DNA of 64,000 bases from Paramecium tetraurelia (GCF_000165425.1 NW_001799511.1:226096-290095), one strand, 5' to 3'. Shown: positions 47,745-60,643, counted from the first letter of the stretch. Numbers and translations are program-made. The notes: a model not told the origin generated them from the sequence alone.

Positions 47745-48681
47745 TCATATAAAACTGTTGTATTTTTTTTATATGGGATCAGAACTGATGTCATAGGTGT
47801 AGCAATGACTTAGTGGAATTTAATTGCTTTGTTAACATTATTGAGTAGTAAAGTCATATTGACAATAATTGTATTGATTGCACAATCTTTTACTTGTGAT
47901 TTAAGAACATCTAAAATAATAGAGACCATAACTTACATTATGTTCGAGCACTGCGAATTCTACCAAGTACATTTATTAGTAGCTATACAATCATTTGGAT
48001 TGGTGAAGTAGGAACATTGTGTACATTTTCCTTTTTTTAAGAAACATCTTCTTCCATTTCTAAATGTAGGACAATCAGAATGCGTATTAAATTAGCAATC
48101 TTAACTTCTACAACTTCTAAAATCGAAAATATCTGTAGAATACATTTCCTCTTTTTCTTAATTAGAGGCTAAGTTATTAACTACATATTGACATCTTTAA
48201 TTTAATATAAATTTGAATACCTGTCTCTTGTTCTGGCGTTTCTACACTATTTGAAGTCAGTAATTTGAGAACATTTCTCTATAGCTTTACAGCGATTGTG
48301 ATACCATGCACAAAGTAATGGTTATCCTCTTTATTCGCTGCAATCAGAATAATTATCTATATCTTCGCATTTTAAGTCTTTAGTTCTCTCTCCAAATATA
48401 TCTTAATTTTGAACTCTCTTCATACACTCTCCTCCGTTCCAATAACACATAAAATTTCTATATTAACTGTTATCTCTTAAACAATCCTGTACTGTGAAGA
48501 ATTAATAACAAGAATCGTAAGATCTACTTTTGCAAGTGTTATCCCACTCACATTTTGCAAATGGATTGTTTGTATTCTCACATTATATTTAAGTTTTGAT
48601 GTTTTAGCAAGATTATCTTTATAAAATGCACTCAGTTCCACTTACTAGAACAGCAGAAAGAGCAAATAGTTGTATGATCAT
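47745..48681 (-). CDS. Secreted cysteine-rich protein with repeated CxW modules
   Basis: Two introns (26 nt each) give 294 residues. After a signal peptide (MIIQLFALSAVLVSG) about 40 Cys are spread through the chain. A module recurs with the form C-x-W-x(4,5)-C: KCEWDNTCKSR, MCYWNGGECMKR, LCAWYHNRCKA, KCTWQNSQCSN. No membrane anchor is seen at the C-terminus. The module resembles Cys-rich repeats of ciliate surface and secreted proteins, but no known family is assigned. The last intron end was chosen because it keeps the Cys spacing in the last 65 residues. Confidence 0.74.
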
Positions 48682-48802
48682 TTAATTATTCTAACAATTC
48701 TCTTAGGGTTTGATAACAATTATAGATTTTATGCATCAATATTGATTAGTAGTCTATGTTGATTTCTATTTTATATTAATTATAAATATAAATATAAAAA
48801 AA

Positions 48803-49934
48803 ATGGAAGAATAGGAGGAATGTAGTGATTGTAAAATTATAATTGCCAAAAAAGGTAAATCTAACCATTCATCAATAGAAATGTATTGTGAGAAATGTCT
48901 GCAATAATAGATGAAAAAAGAGGAGGAGGAAGTTAAACAATTAGAAAATGAAATCAATGAATTGCAGATCCAATTAAAATAAGTCAGAGACGAAATGTAC
49001 AAAATGGAAACTAATCAAATTGAAAAGAAGAATGATAAAATAGAACTGGATGTAAATAAAATCATTAATAAACATAGAAAAAAAACTTAGATAAAGAAAT
49101 TTATTAATTAGAATAGGATGAATAGCAATAGAAGAAGGAGTTGATTAAGCTAAAAAATTCGATCCTTGAGCAAGAGCACAATGAAGACAATTTATGGGAA
49201 CACATCAATAAATTCACAAGAAAACTATATTCCTTATTTGAATCTAATTAAATTGCTGATAATAAATTATCTCAACTCAACAACGAATTAGATCGATTAA
49301 GCAAAGTATATTAAAATAATATCATCCAATTAGCTAGATGTATTAAATGATTTGTTTAAAATATCCGTTTAAGATGAAGTAGCAACTATTAATGGATTGC
49401 AAATTGGTAAGAAGGGTGAATAGCCTGTTGATTGGGATGATATCTCAGCTGGAGTTGGTCATCTTACCTTGTTACTAGTTTACTTGATGAAGAAGTTTAT
49501 GTACACCTATTAAAAGTATGGATCATAACTTTAAAGTTTATAGAATAGAATCGATAGAACTAAATGGGTCATTCTCAAAAATCAAAATCAAAGATGAATA
49601 TTAAAATACTCTATGTACCAAAACATTAAATCTATATTTGAATAATAAAACTTCGCAAAAAGATGAGGAAGAATTTAGTGATGCCTTTCTATAGTTGTAT
49701 TTCGAATTTTAATAGTTTTGTAAATATTTGTAAGATGGGGACATATTGAGAAAAAGAAAAATTAATCTAAATTTACCTTTTACAATGAATGGCATGTCTG
49801 TAGACAATAAAATACTTAGTTTGAAGTAACCAGCAGCTTAGAAATGGCAAGAATGGACTAATTCTGTCAAGAAGTTTTTAGCAAATGTCAAAGCTCTCAT
49901 TGTTGCTAATGCATAATTTGATTTATCTTTATGA
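48803..49934 (+). CDS. ATG6: Beclin 1/Atg6 autophagy protein
   Basis: Three introns (26, 28 and 28 nt) give 349 residues. The N-terminus has two CxxC pairs (CSDC and CEKC) as in Beclin/Atg6, then a coiled coil (EEVKQLENEINELQIQLKQV). The evolutionarily conserved domain contains TINGLQIGKKGEQPVDWDDI, followed by AGVGHLTLLLVYLMKK, IELNGSFSKIKIKDEYQNTL, INLNLPFTMNG and a C-terminal EWTNSVKKFLANVKALIVAN. Beclin is a regulatory subunit of class III PI3-kinase (Vps34) complexes in autophagy and endosomal sorting. The protein is shorter than animal Beclin and I see no BH3 motif. Confidence 0.9.
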
Positions 49935-50403
49935 AATATGGTAGCATAATTATTATCATTAAAACATCATAGTAATTGTATTCAAAAATAATTTATCAAG
50001 GTAATTTTAATTTAATTGAAACAACAATAATCACTTATAAATTTCATATAATTTAATAATTGCTCCTAATCTTTCAATTTTATCTTATTTTAAGAGCTTT
50101 GTTTATCTAATAATTATTTAAATCCGATATCACCTTCATGTAAGTTTCAGATTCATTTCATATATGCAAATTCAAGGAATATGATTGTTGTCATAGCTAT
50201 TTTGTATAATAAATTATTAATCCTTGTTTATAGTATTCTACTCAGAATTTTAGTTAGATAATAAATAACATTCAAACAAATATTTTAATCTATATTATAA
50301 TTTTCTCCATAAACTAATATTTGTAGTTGGAAATCCTTTGAACTTTTTATGCAATATCTTATTTCCCTTTAAATTTAATTATTTATTAAATAAAAATTTT
50401 CTT
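49935..50403. other. AT-rich spacer
   Basis: I see nothing coding or structured in this 470-bp stretch between two plus-strand genes. Confidence 0.4.
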
Positions 50404-51772
50404 ATGATCCAATAAGACGCAAAGAAGGATTAGAGACTCAAAATATTGCTTTAAGCAGATATTGAGGTAAAAACACAAATCAATTCTGATGTCAAATGGA
50501 TTAACAGAATCGTTCCATTAAAAAATAATTTGGCTTTTATTTTTTATGAGGGAGGATTTTATGAATTGTACGATATAGAAAAACAATAAATAACAGTTAC
50601 AGGAAGACTTCCTGATAAAATTAGATTTTTTCTTGAAATTTACACAAAGTAATTTTTAAAAATAATCAATAGAGTTTTGATCTATCACGATCCCACAGAT
50701 ATTTAAATCAAAATGTTAGACTTGAATACAAATTAAATCAATCCTAATTTTGTATTTAGAGCGAGTGACAAAATAGATATCAAGAGTGATGAATAAAGTA
50801 GAGAGATAATTATAGATAGTAATAATCATTCGATATTTTAGAGTTCAGAGCTTTCTTTCTTGACAGCCAAGAGAGATAGTGTAAATATTTGATAACCCAA
50901 GATTTAGAAAAGTACTACTCAAATAGTAATGTTTGCCATTTCAAAATAAGGATTCTTCCTCTTGAATATACTCCTGAAACTCACTTCGATTTAAAACCAG
51001 TAGCCTAATATGACTATCCTAATATTATTTAACAAACTGAGTTATATAGTTGGCTTGTAGACAATGAAACTTTTACTATCTATGGACAAGACAACGATAA
51101 CAATAAATCTGAAATTCTTTTTATCAAACCTCATCTATTAGAAAATGCATTTTATATTGTTCATACAGTGCATTAATGTTCATACACAATATTAAATGTG
51201 TCAAATTGGATTGGCCCTCATAAGGTGGCCATTTGGGTAAATTGTAATGATGGTACTACAAAGCCATCTATATTTTCTATTGATTTAAGAAAATATTATG
51301 ATGGTAAAAATTGGTTACCTGAAACTGAATATTAACCAACTTTGGTAATTATCTAAGCTTAAATATTACTAGGAAAGAGATGAGAATATTTAGGATAAAC
51401 CAGCAATTTTTATGGATATTTATCAATTTAATTTAGATTCTACTTATACAATTTAAATTAGATAAGTTTAAGATGATGCCATGATCTCGATCATCGATTA
51501 TTAAAATCTCTAAAAGCCAGAAATTATAAGTGAAGTTAAGGTTAATTCATTTTGGATTGATCCTGCAGTCGATCATTCTTACATTTTACTTTATAATGAT
51601 ATGTCGTAAGACTTTATTATTTACTTTTAGCATTGAAAATAAGACAGTCAAATTTACGATATTGTTTCCAGCTGATGCAAGACATTAACTATTATAAATT
51701 ATTGAAAAATAAAATATAATTGAAAAATATGGGATTAATAATGTTGAAGAGTTATTTGAATTCTATTAATGA
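50404..51772 (+). CDS. Hypothetical soluble protein, about 428 aa
   Basis: Three introns. The first, near 50878-50910, is ambiguous: a 32-nt GTAAAT...AAAAG or a 29-nt GTGTAA...TTTAG both keep the frame. The others are 28 and 25 nt. The sequence is beta-rich and repetitive in tone (AFIFYEGGFYELYDIEKQQI, VLIYHDPTDIQIKMLDLNTN, AIFMDIYQFNLDSTYTIQ), suggesting beta-propeller or jelly-roll repeats. No signal peptide, membrane span or catalytic motif. It ends VEELFEFYQ. I recognise no family. Confidence 0.68.
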
Positions 51773-51986
51773 GCGTTACAATATTTTAAACAAATCATCA
51801 ATTTTTTCAATTTCTGTTTTGATTCTGTTTTAAATAAATTAAATTAATTTAATTTATATAACATAATGAGAATAAGTATTAATATTAAATTCATTAAATC
51901 AATAAAAAGAAGATTTGAAATATCCATATGTTTATGTATAATGATATTTATTCAGATATTTTAATACTTTCAGTCAATCATTCCCT

Positions 51987-53870
51987 TCAGTTTAATTCAG
52001 GGTATGGATGTTAGGAATTGAATTTCACAGCAGCCTCAATTTCCTTCATCACTCTTAAGACCATTTCATCTTAATTAGGCAAAGCAGCAACTTGAACATT
52101 GACAGGAAGACCTATGGCTCCTTAGAGATCTCTTTTCATAAACCTATAAACAAGATCCATTGAATTCTATTAACCTTTTATTTCCAAATCTTAATCATTT
52201 TGAACAGTTGTAATAGGTAGACAACCCACAGGGAAATCTACTACATTCCATATCCAAGTATATAATCTAAAATAAAAATAGAATAATACGCTGTAAAAGC
52301 CAATTATTTGGAACCTCCATGTTTAACAGCAGGTTATCCAAAAGCAGGACAAATTATAACATCTATTCCTTAATTAACAATAGCTTAGCAGAATTAGAAA
52401 TTTGTTTATTTTCTGATAGCTGAATCAACCAAATATTGATATACATCTACTTTAGTATTATTGTTGTATTCCAAGAGTGTTTTCTATCCAAATAACTTAA
52501 ATAACGGAGCCAAAACAAACTTCTTGATTCCCAAACAAATATTAGCATCTTGTACCAAAAGTTCATACTCCTCAATGAATTTTTAGCCATGTAAAGCTTC
52601 AATGTATGATTTCATTCCTCCATCAGCCGCCACTATTTTTAAGAAGCAATTAGCAATAATGCTTTATAATTATTAATCTACTTTAAATTCAACAATTTCA
52701 TGTCCTTAACTCTCTAATGCTTAACAAGTTTCTTTCACTGCTCTACTCATGCAAAATGGTGTTACCAAACCATTAAAAATATCAAAATATCCAACTCTTA
52801 ATTTTTACTTTTTTGGAAAATCATTTAACTCTTGAGGTTCAAAATAAGGATCTTTTATTTACATAGGAATTTTCGAATATATTTCTTTATCAAATAGAAC
52901 CTTTGTTAGAACTATCAAATCATCGACACATCTAGCAATAGGTCCTCTTGAAACTTTTAGTTCTGTAACTCCTTCAACAGCTAATGAAATCTTTGCCTCG
53001 CCATAATCTGGTATTCTTCCACTATAAGGCTTGAATCCATATACACCACAAAATGCAGCTGGTATACGAATACTACCACCTACATCTGATCCTATTCCCA
53101 ACACACTTCCTCTTGCTGCTGCCAAAGCTCCTTCTCCCCCTGAAGATCCTCCAACTGCTCTGTTAGGATTCCATGGGTTCTTTGTTCTTCCATAAACATG
53201 ATTGACTGACTCGAATGTCATGGCTACTTAAGGAACATTAGTCCTTGCTATGATTATACCTCTTGCTTATCTGATTTAAGCAACTTGTATTCCATCCTCT
53301 TAAGCAGGCTAAAAACAATTGGCTCCTAGTCCATATGTTGAATCAAAGTTTTTCTGGATAAAGGTTTCTTTGACTGAAACTGGAATACCAAACAATGGAT
53401 ATTTATTTATTATATTTTTATCTTGTTTAATTTCCTAATCTTGTATTCTAAATTAATAACCAATCTTACTTGGCTTCTTCCAATGCTTCATCAAAATTGA
53501 TTTCTGTTATGATATTTAGGTTGTCTGAACAAGCTACCTTAAGAATTCTTTCAATAAAAACTAAAACTGTTTAAAAGACAGTCATTTTCTCTTCATATAA
53601 CAATTACTTAATTTAGGCTACATTACCATTAAGTATCTATTTTTGCAGTTCTTAGCTCAATTAACATGGTTGATGATTTAATTTATAATTGTTTATGGCT
53701 TCAATTGTAGCTTATCTTTTCCTTTGACAAATTCTATCCATCTTTTTGTGTTTGATATATCCAATGAATTTACCAAAAGTCCAAAGTCCAAAACCACCAG
53801 AAAGTGCTAATGCACATCCTTTTCTAATAATGTCTCTTTTATTTTATTTTAATAAATCTTTAAATTTCAT
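51987..53870 (-). CDS. Amidase-signature hydrolase, FAAH-like
   Basis: Two introns (22 and 23 nt) give 612 residues. The amidase signature is complete: the Lys of the Ser-Ser-Lys triad in FGIPVSVKETF, AVGGSSGGEGAL with the cis-Ser, and GSDVGGSIRIPAAFCGVYGF with the nucleophilic Ser. An N-terminal hydrophobic, glycine-bearing segment (ALALSGGFGLWTFGKFIGYI) followed by KHKKMDRI looks like the membrane anchor of fatty-acid amide hydrolase. The C-terminus (VVDFPVGCLPITTVQ, GAIGLPVNVQVAALP, QDEMVLRVMKEIE) matches FAAH too. It probably cleaves fatty-acid amides at endomembranes. The substrate is inferred. Confidence 0.9.
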
Positions 53871-54002
53871 TTGTTAATAAATTTAATATATGATTAATAA
53901 ATCTGAAATTAATAGGAATATAAATATAATAATTTTTAAATGTGTCTCAATTAGATATATAATTTAAATAAAGATGAATATTTAGTTTTAAAAGAATTCA
54001 AT

Positions 54003-55800
54003 TCATTTGGATTTATTAAAATATGTCATCACATTTTGATAGTAAATTATGTATAAATCCTGGAAAAATGTATAATTAATGAAATAAATATACTCCAATT
54101 ACCTGGGCGTAAGGTTGAGTTCTGCAAGCTTGATAGCCTATTCATAATCTGCTTTTTCACACTAGCCAGGTTTTAAGTGCTTCTTCTTAACAATTAATTA
54201 TTAAATGCTGTCATTAAACTAGAATTGGGACTTCTCAAAAATATATTTCAATTCATTCTCTATATAATAGATTTCCTTTTTTGTAAATAATTCATATTTT
54301 CCAATTAATTACTTAAATACACTTAGGACAATTTAGACATCATTACTTCTTAAGGCATCATAAACAACATAATCTTCGTTGTTATCCTCAACCAAATACC
54401 TTGCAATAAGTTTTCTCTATTCATAACTCTGAATTTTGAATGGTTCTTAGAGCAACAAATCTAATAATTCATGGATTTTAATTTATTAATCATATTTTTC
54501 AAATAACATTTCAACATCAAAGATTGAAACTTCTTTACTTAATAACTTAAATTTTATTTCCAAACCAAACTGTGCCACATCATATTAATTTACTCTAATA
54601 ATCTTTTTTTATTTTCTATTGCTCTGTTCCACTTGTTTTTCATTCTCATCAATTTCATTACAATACTTAGTAAATTCAGTATTCTATATTTTAGATGAAT
54701 CCATTTGCATGCTTTATTTATATTATTAACTAGATTATCTTAAAAATGAATAATTTTATTGTTGCTAAGATATTCCTGAGTTATTTAGTGATATTTTTAA
54801 TTTTCTAGTAGAATCTTGTCTGGATTCTACCTTTTGTATATCAAATTAATTGAGTTTCTACTCTTATGAGCTAGATTAGTATTTTTCTATTTGTTTCTTT
54901 AATTCTTCGTATTCTAACAATTATAGTTTTAAATCATTTATCTCTTAATCTCTATCCTTCATATCTGTTGAATAACGAAATTCTAAATGTTTCAATTGTT
55001 CTTGCAATTAAGCATTCTCAATAGACTCTCTAAAAATTTATTATCTTGATTTAGTTATAGCATTTGATAATTAGTGATTCTCCTCTAATTGCTTTTATAC
55101 TGAGATTAATCGTCTTATTTCCTTGTCTTTTATGATCAATTAGGTTTTCAGAGATTCTATTTACCCGTTTATGAAATATCTCTCAGTCTTCATGGTAGTA
55201 TTTTCTGATTTGAGTTCATGGTTCTTTTATGATAATTTCTAAATTATTTTCTCCTGCTTTTAATAGAGATCCTCTATTTTGAGGGATTAATTCTCTTGTA
55301 ATTATTCCTTCAAATCCTTTATCTCCTGTTATTGGAAGAGCACTTATTATTAATAATTAAATAATTCGACCTAAGATCATGAAATGAATAATACTTGCAA
55401 TTCTTAATATTTGGTGACATTAATCATCTTTTTGTACTCTTCTATTTATTTAATTTTATCGCTTAAATCTGATTCCAATTTTTTCAGTTACTATTTTAAG
55501 GAAATTAAAAATGTTTTGCTATTATCAAACATGAGATTTTGAGTAGAGTCTCTCTATTCTTAAATTAATCAATACTTAGAGTTATTAATATTTTAATTTC
55601 CAAACTTAGACTTCATCCGATAAAGTATTAATCTAGGTTTTCAATTGATTGTTCTAATGACTCAAAGTTTCAGGATCCACCTTATTTGGATTGATAAGAT
55701 TATTATGAGATTTATGGTTTTTGTGAGATTGTATTCTTATTATTTTCACATTATCTTAACTAGACACTTTTGTACTGATGCTATAAAATTTGTGAGACAT
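54003..55800 (-). CDS. Coiled-coil protein with folded C-terminal domain, unknown family
   Basis: Two introns (22 and 24 nt) give 583 residues. From MSHKFYSISTKVSSQDNVK, residues 60-370 are a coiled coil rich in Gln/Lys/Glu (TQLIIKDKEIRRLISVQKQL). The last 200 residues are less coiled (VSIFDVEMLFEKYDQQIKIH, ARYLVEDNNEDYVVYDALRS, NDVQIVLSVFKQLIGKYE) and look like an all-helical domain similar in tone to EF-hand-like modules, but without Ca loops. The 3' end is set at the first UGA (54003). An alternative 43-nt intron near 54060-54105 is possible but unusually long. Probably cytoskeletal. Confidence 0.72.
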
Positions 55801-55847
55801 CAAAATTTAATAATTAATAAACAAATTAATATTAAATGCAATCTATT

Positions 55848-57159
55848 TCATTTTATACTCTAGCATTTCTTATTGATTCCCAATCTGGGTTCAGCTAAGC
55901 AATTTTTAATTAATAAGTATCTGATTGGATCAACAACAAACAATTCTAAAGCCAAAGCAGGAGCATAGTATTGCAAACAAATAAAATTGTTTATCTCGTA
56001 GTACATTATCCCTATAATTAGAACAGCCAATGCACTTCCCCAAATGACATAATTGATCAATTTGATATAGCATCCACTTCCATTCTTGCATATCGACTAT
56101 ATTGTATAATAATCGTGTATTTTGATGATCAAATACCCACCACTTGAAGAGGCCATGATATAATAATACTACAATTGTGAAACAAATAGAAGCAATACTC
56201 CACAAATTTCGAAACAAACCATTTGTCTAAAATAAATTTATGCGAGCATAAAAATTCTTGATAAACCAATTTTGTGACTGTAAAATATTTTAGCAAACAA
56301 ATTACATTTCTAATTAAACTCAATTTTGTACATAATAATCCTTGGCTGGCTTTGGTACATTACAATTCTAAACAGTAATGGAATAACCACTTGTCTAAAA
56401 ATTTGAGATAGAAGGTATCTTAGGTTGATTGAGAACCTTTTGATCTGGAGTCTCCCCAAAAATACTGTTCCTTTCACTATTATTGCCTGACTGTCTTGAT
56501 CTCACGCTTTTTCGGTTTGTAGATTACACAGTCTCCACACCCTCCATATTTCCTGCAATTTGTTTTCTTGAAAAAATTGTCTACGGCGTTGTTTATTTCT
56601 ATTTTTTAGTAATTGGGAGTTTCAGAGATGTTTCCTTTTAAGCTGATTCATCTTAAATTTTAATTCCATTCTCTTGATTATTTTATTATGAGAACATTCT
56701 TTGATTGTTAATTAATTCATCTACCAATTAACTATCGTTCTTTTATTAAGACTGCTTCTAAACATTAGATATTAACATATGATTAACAAAAATCACACTA
56801 TTTTAAGGCGTTTAACTTTTAACCTAAGGTGTTATGGCAGCTAATTTATATTTTTTTTCTAAAAAATAGCCTATTAAGATCAAAACGATAAAAAGGACAG
56901 TCCATAAAGCAAAAAATACTATTATTAATAAGTTATGAATCATTATTAAAATTAATTTTATAATAAACATTGCCCATAAGTTTATAAATAGTATCCCCTG
57001 ATTATTAAGGTTCTCTCTCTCCCTTTCGAATTCCGCTATGCATTTATAATCATTAATTATTATAAATAAAATATGATGAATAGTTCTATTATTCAAGGTC
57101 TGATCATGATGCTAACAAATGTAATTAAGATCATGTATTGTACTTGATGATAATCTCAT
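55848..57159 (-). CDS. Multi-span membrane protein, unknown family
   Basis: One 22-nt intron leaves 429 residues. Early membrane spans (INLWAMFIIKLILIMIHNLL, VFFALWTVLFIVLILIGYF) are followed by a Gln/Ser/Thr/Lys-rich loop of about 165 residues. A second membrane pair follows (VCFEICGVLLLFVSQLQYYY, LINYVIWGSALAVLIIGIMY), ending ALELFVVDPIRYLLIKNC, LAEPRLGINKK. The final span layout recalls the last membrane segments of large ciliate multipass surface proteins, but no family is secure. The stop is 47 bp upstream of the start of the next minus-strand gene. Confidence 0.6.
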
Positions 57160-57507
57160 TTTTATATTCCTCAGCACTGGCTATGCAAATATCTTAATAT
57201 TTAAACTATATAAGGAACTAAGGTATATTTTTAACTAACTCCCATATATTTAATCAGCAAAATGGGTAATCTGAAATTTCTTAATATAATTTCAATTAAT
57301 TTTTGATAAATTTAATCAAAGATATCTCTAACTTCCTAAATAGACTCTAGTAATGATTTCAGGACTTAATCAATCTAAGGGAGTCACAGTCGCTTTTTTA
57401 CTTTTGGTCTTTATAAATAATTTAGAGACCAAACTCCTGTTAAAGATGAAGTGAATGCTAATATAACAAAATTCTCATAAATAAATTAATATAGTAAATC
57501 TATTATT
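57160..57507. other. AT-rich spacer
   Basis: Intergenic between two minus-strand genes. A frame stays open through part of it, but I see no protein-like stretch. Confidence 0.35.
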
Positions 57508-58576
57508 TCAATCAAATTTCTTAAAATCTACATGATACAATTCTCTGTAAACGTCTTATATTGATTTATCCATTGTAGATATTAAATGTCCAGAACCTTA
57601 ATGTAAAATGGGGACCTTGAATTCATTATAACAAGTACTTTAGGATTCTTATCTTTAACGACATTGCATTTTTTCAATATTATTTTAGATGTCTCAACAG
57701 GATTAAATGTTTCCATCTCATTTCCTTATTTTTTATCTTTTTCATTTCCCATTTCTTCAAGTCTTGCCGGTGCTTCTTAAGACATCAATCTCAGCTTCTC
57801 AGTTGATTATAATGGTTTTTTTCTACTTTCCTCTTAGGTATGTAATAGTGGTTAAGATCTTGCATGTTCCATCAAAGTCACTAAAATAATTGATAACCAG
57901 TATACATGGTAAATTATTAAACATAGTTTAGGCTGCCTAGAAGTGGGTTTTATTATGTAATGAGGGCAATAGATTCTTAGCAATTAACCTTGATAGATAC
58001 GCTCTTCTTTCTAAAGCTGACATTCCTTCTGAGAAGTTCTCTAGACTTACAATCTTTTTATGATCAATTTTCATGTTCTCTACTTATGATTAGGTATGAT
58101 CTTTTAAAAATTATTCAATTCTAGCGAGAGCAGTTTTATCTCTATATCTGAATATATCTCTTTTGATGTCTTTAGATGGATCTCTTTCTCTGAAGGAATG
58201 TTTGCCTACTTTTAAATTTGGCAGGAAATCCAAGTCTTTATTTTTTTCTTAGGCTTCCAAGATTCTCTCCTTCTCATGTTTAAAACCTTTAACATAAATT
58301 TACGGATCTCCCAAATTTTTGGTTATATCTTCTTCTCTAAACTTGTAACTTTCAGGAGGTTTATATTCATTACAAACTACAGGATTCTCCAACATATTTA
58401 TGACAAAGTTCTCAACTCTTTTTTTATAATTCTTCGACAATCTCTAATTCATATCTATTTGTTATGTAACTCCTCATACCTTTCCTACGTTCTCTTTCTG
58501 AAACATAATCCTTCTTTATTTTGTCAATATCTTTTGTGAAGGCAAGTTACTTATCATATTAATATCCATTAAACAT
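57508..58576 (-). CDS. Hypothetical basic soluble protein, 331 aa
   Basis: Three introns (25, 25 and 23 nt) give 331 residues. The sequence is hydrophilic and helical, Lys/Arg/Glu-rich: DKIKKDYVSERERRKDMNQR, VVCNEYKPPESYKFREEDIT, DIKRDIFRYRDKTALARIEQ, FSEGMSALERRAYLSRLIAK. It ends DVYRELYHVDFKKFD. No membrane span, Cys cluster or catalytic motif. The composition recalls ciliary and flagellar-associated proteins, but no family is named. The second intron was placed because reading through it leads to a UGA. Confidence 0.66.
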
Positions 58577-58759
58577 TAAATTATTATATATATAAGTCAT
58601 TAATCAATATATTTTTAATAAGTCATTCTAATTAACATTCATATTTTTAGAGTTTGAATTTTATTCTGATAAGAACTCAAAAATATTTCGAAGCTCTCAC
58701 TATGAATTGGGGAGATGAAATATTATTTTAATTAACTTCATTCACAATTATATTATTTT

Positions 58760-59698
58760 ATGCTGATTGAAAATTTAGCAAATGAACTATAATGCTCAAT
58801 TTGGTTAGCTATCATATATATCTTAATAGCTTAAGTTTATATAGTCTTCCATTTGTTATTCCCTGTGGACATAGTTTTTGCCGCGATTGCATTCAAAATT
58901 ATGGCAAATCAACTAAATCTGCCAAATGCCCTCTATGCAAGTAACCTTTCAATCTTGCCAAAATCAATCTTAACATATCACTTTAAGCTGTATTGAATGT
59001 AATCGATCAAGACAACACAAAAGTGAAAGGAGATCTCAGCAGATAAAAGTCAAAATCTACTAATTTTTTTATTTGCACTTCAAATTTATCAGATGAATAG
59101 AAAGTACTAAAATGAATAAATTAAGGAATGCATTGAAAGATTTCAGAAACACTTCAAAATAAAATCCAATTCAAACATCAATTCCAAGATTACTCACTTG
59201 ATTTCAGGCCCTGACAACCCAAACAAACCTTTTATAGCCAGAAGAACCTTAAAGTACTTGGAAGCACTGGCTCGCGGAATTTGGATTGTTAATATAGATT
59301 GGGTTATAGAAAGTCTCAAATGCGATAAGATCTTAAGCGAAGATGATTTCGAAATCAGGGGAGACGAATTTCCAACACTCACTCCGAAAATATCAAGAAC
59401 TAGAGGTGGAATGTATGATTTCCTGAGGAATTACGAATTCACTATTGAAGTTGGAAATGTTAACAAGACCATAATAAATCAGGAATACGTCGAAACCTTA
59501 ATATTACTGTGCGGTGGCAACATCGTAAATCAAAAGGAGAAGACTCAAAATACTATTATAATTAAAATAGTTTAAGACCCTCAAATGAATCATACTCGAA
59601 TCGAGTGTATTCCAATGATTGTCAATTAAAAATGGTTGTTTGATAGTATCAGCAAATTCAACATGCAAAACTATTTTGGCTATTTAATAAGTAATTGA
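58760..59698 (+). CDS. RING finger-tandem BRCT protein, BRCA1/BARD1-like
   Basis: Two introns (26 and 22 nt) give 296 residues. The RING is complete: CSICLSLYSLPFVIPCGHSF, CRDC, and CPLCKQPF, preceded by a helix (MLIENLANELQ) as in BRCA1 and BARD1. After a linker of about 90 residues come two BRCT repeats: ITHLISGPDNPNKPFIARRT, YLEALARGIWIVNIDWVIES, then VETLILLCGGNIVNQKEKT and KWLFDSISKFN. BRCA1 and BARD1 form a ubiquitin ligase in homologous recombination. This protein has both end domains in only 296 residues and lacks ankyrin repeats. The start at 58760 gives the only intron phase that completes the RING. Confidence 0.87.
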
Positions 59699-59842
59699 TC
59701 CTAATTAATAAAATTTCCGTTTTTATTGTATTATAAATATCATTTATATTTTTACAGATTTGTCAGCTTACATAATAATACTTAGATTCAATATTTGTTT
59801 TATGATTTTTTGTTTCGAAACTGCAATTTTATTAGTAAACAT

Positions 59843-60643
59843 ATGCGGATTATCATTCTTCAAATAAATTTATTGGCAAGTCTTTGGAATTCAGTAAGTA
59901 ATTATTCTCAGCCGATTGGTTAATTATTAATATCTTTTCTAAGCCACATTCACGAAAATAATGATCTGCTGCATTTGCTGAAAATAATTTAAGATGCTAA
60001 ATGTTAATGTCAATATTTAGAGTTTTATTTCCTTATTTTTCTTTACTATAAGCCAAAAGAAATTGAATTTGGAGATAAGGTAATCCTTAAATCCATAGAG
60101 AAAAGATATTCAATTTAAATTTCATGGAATGTGGCTTTGCTGGAATTATATCTCCAACATTCTAATCATTTCTTATAAGTATCTAACAAATCATAACTAT
60201 TTAGTGGCTTAGCCTAAGTCTTTTTAGTTCATCATCTAATTTGGAGTGACTTGACTTGTATTAATAAAGGAATTAACATCTTTATAAGATACACTATATG
60301 TTAAGAGGATAACTATATCAATATATAAAATTGTGAGTTAAATTATGAAGAAGAATAGAGGATTAGAGAAAATAAAACATAATTCAAATTTGGGAAGGCT
60401 AAAGACGAGTATTTTCCATCAAAAACAGAATAAGATATTATGCGCTGGTTAATTTATTTAGAGTAACTTTTCTTAAAATAATTGTGTATAATAGCAGTTT
60501 TGTTTACTGGAATCATTTTTGGTTAGAGTGTTTCCATTTTATTGGCAATTAATTTATTAATCAATTCAATTATAATATTCTAATCAATACTTCCTGGAAC
60601 AGTTGTAAAACCTCGTTTAAATATAATTCTTGGATTTTTATGA
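59843..60643 (+). CDS. Hypothetical membrane protein, 266 aa
   Basis: An open frame of 266 codons begins MRIIILQINLLASLWNSVSN. An 18-nt GTAAGT...TCAG stretch near 59892 might be an intron but is not needed. The middle is amphipathic (YFLIFLYYKPKEIEFGDKVI, GLAQVFLVHHLIWSDLTC). Near the end are two membrane spans (CIIAVLFTGIIFGQSVS and LLAINLLINSIIIFQSI), and the frame closes KPRLNIILGFL. Unknown family. The frame is long and protein-like enough to be a gene, but the 5' part is uncertain. Confidence 0.5.
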
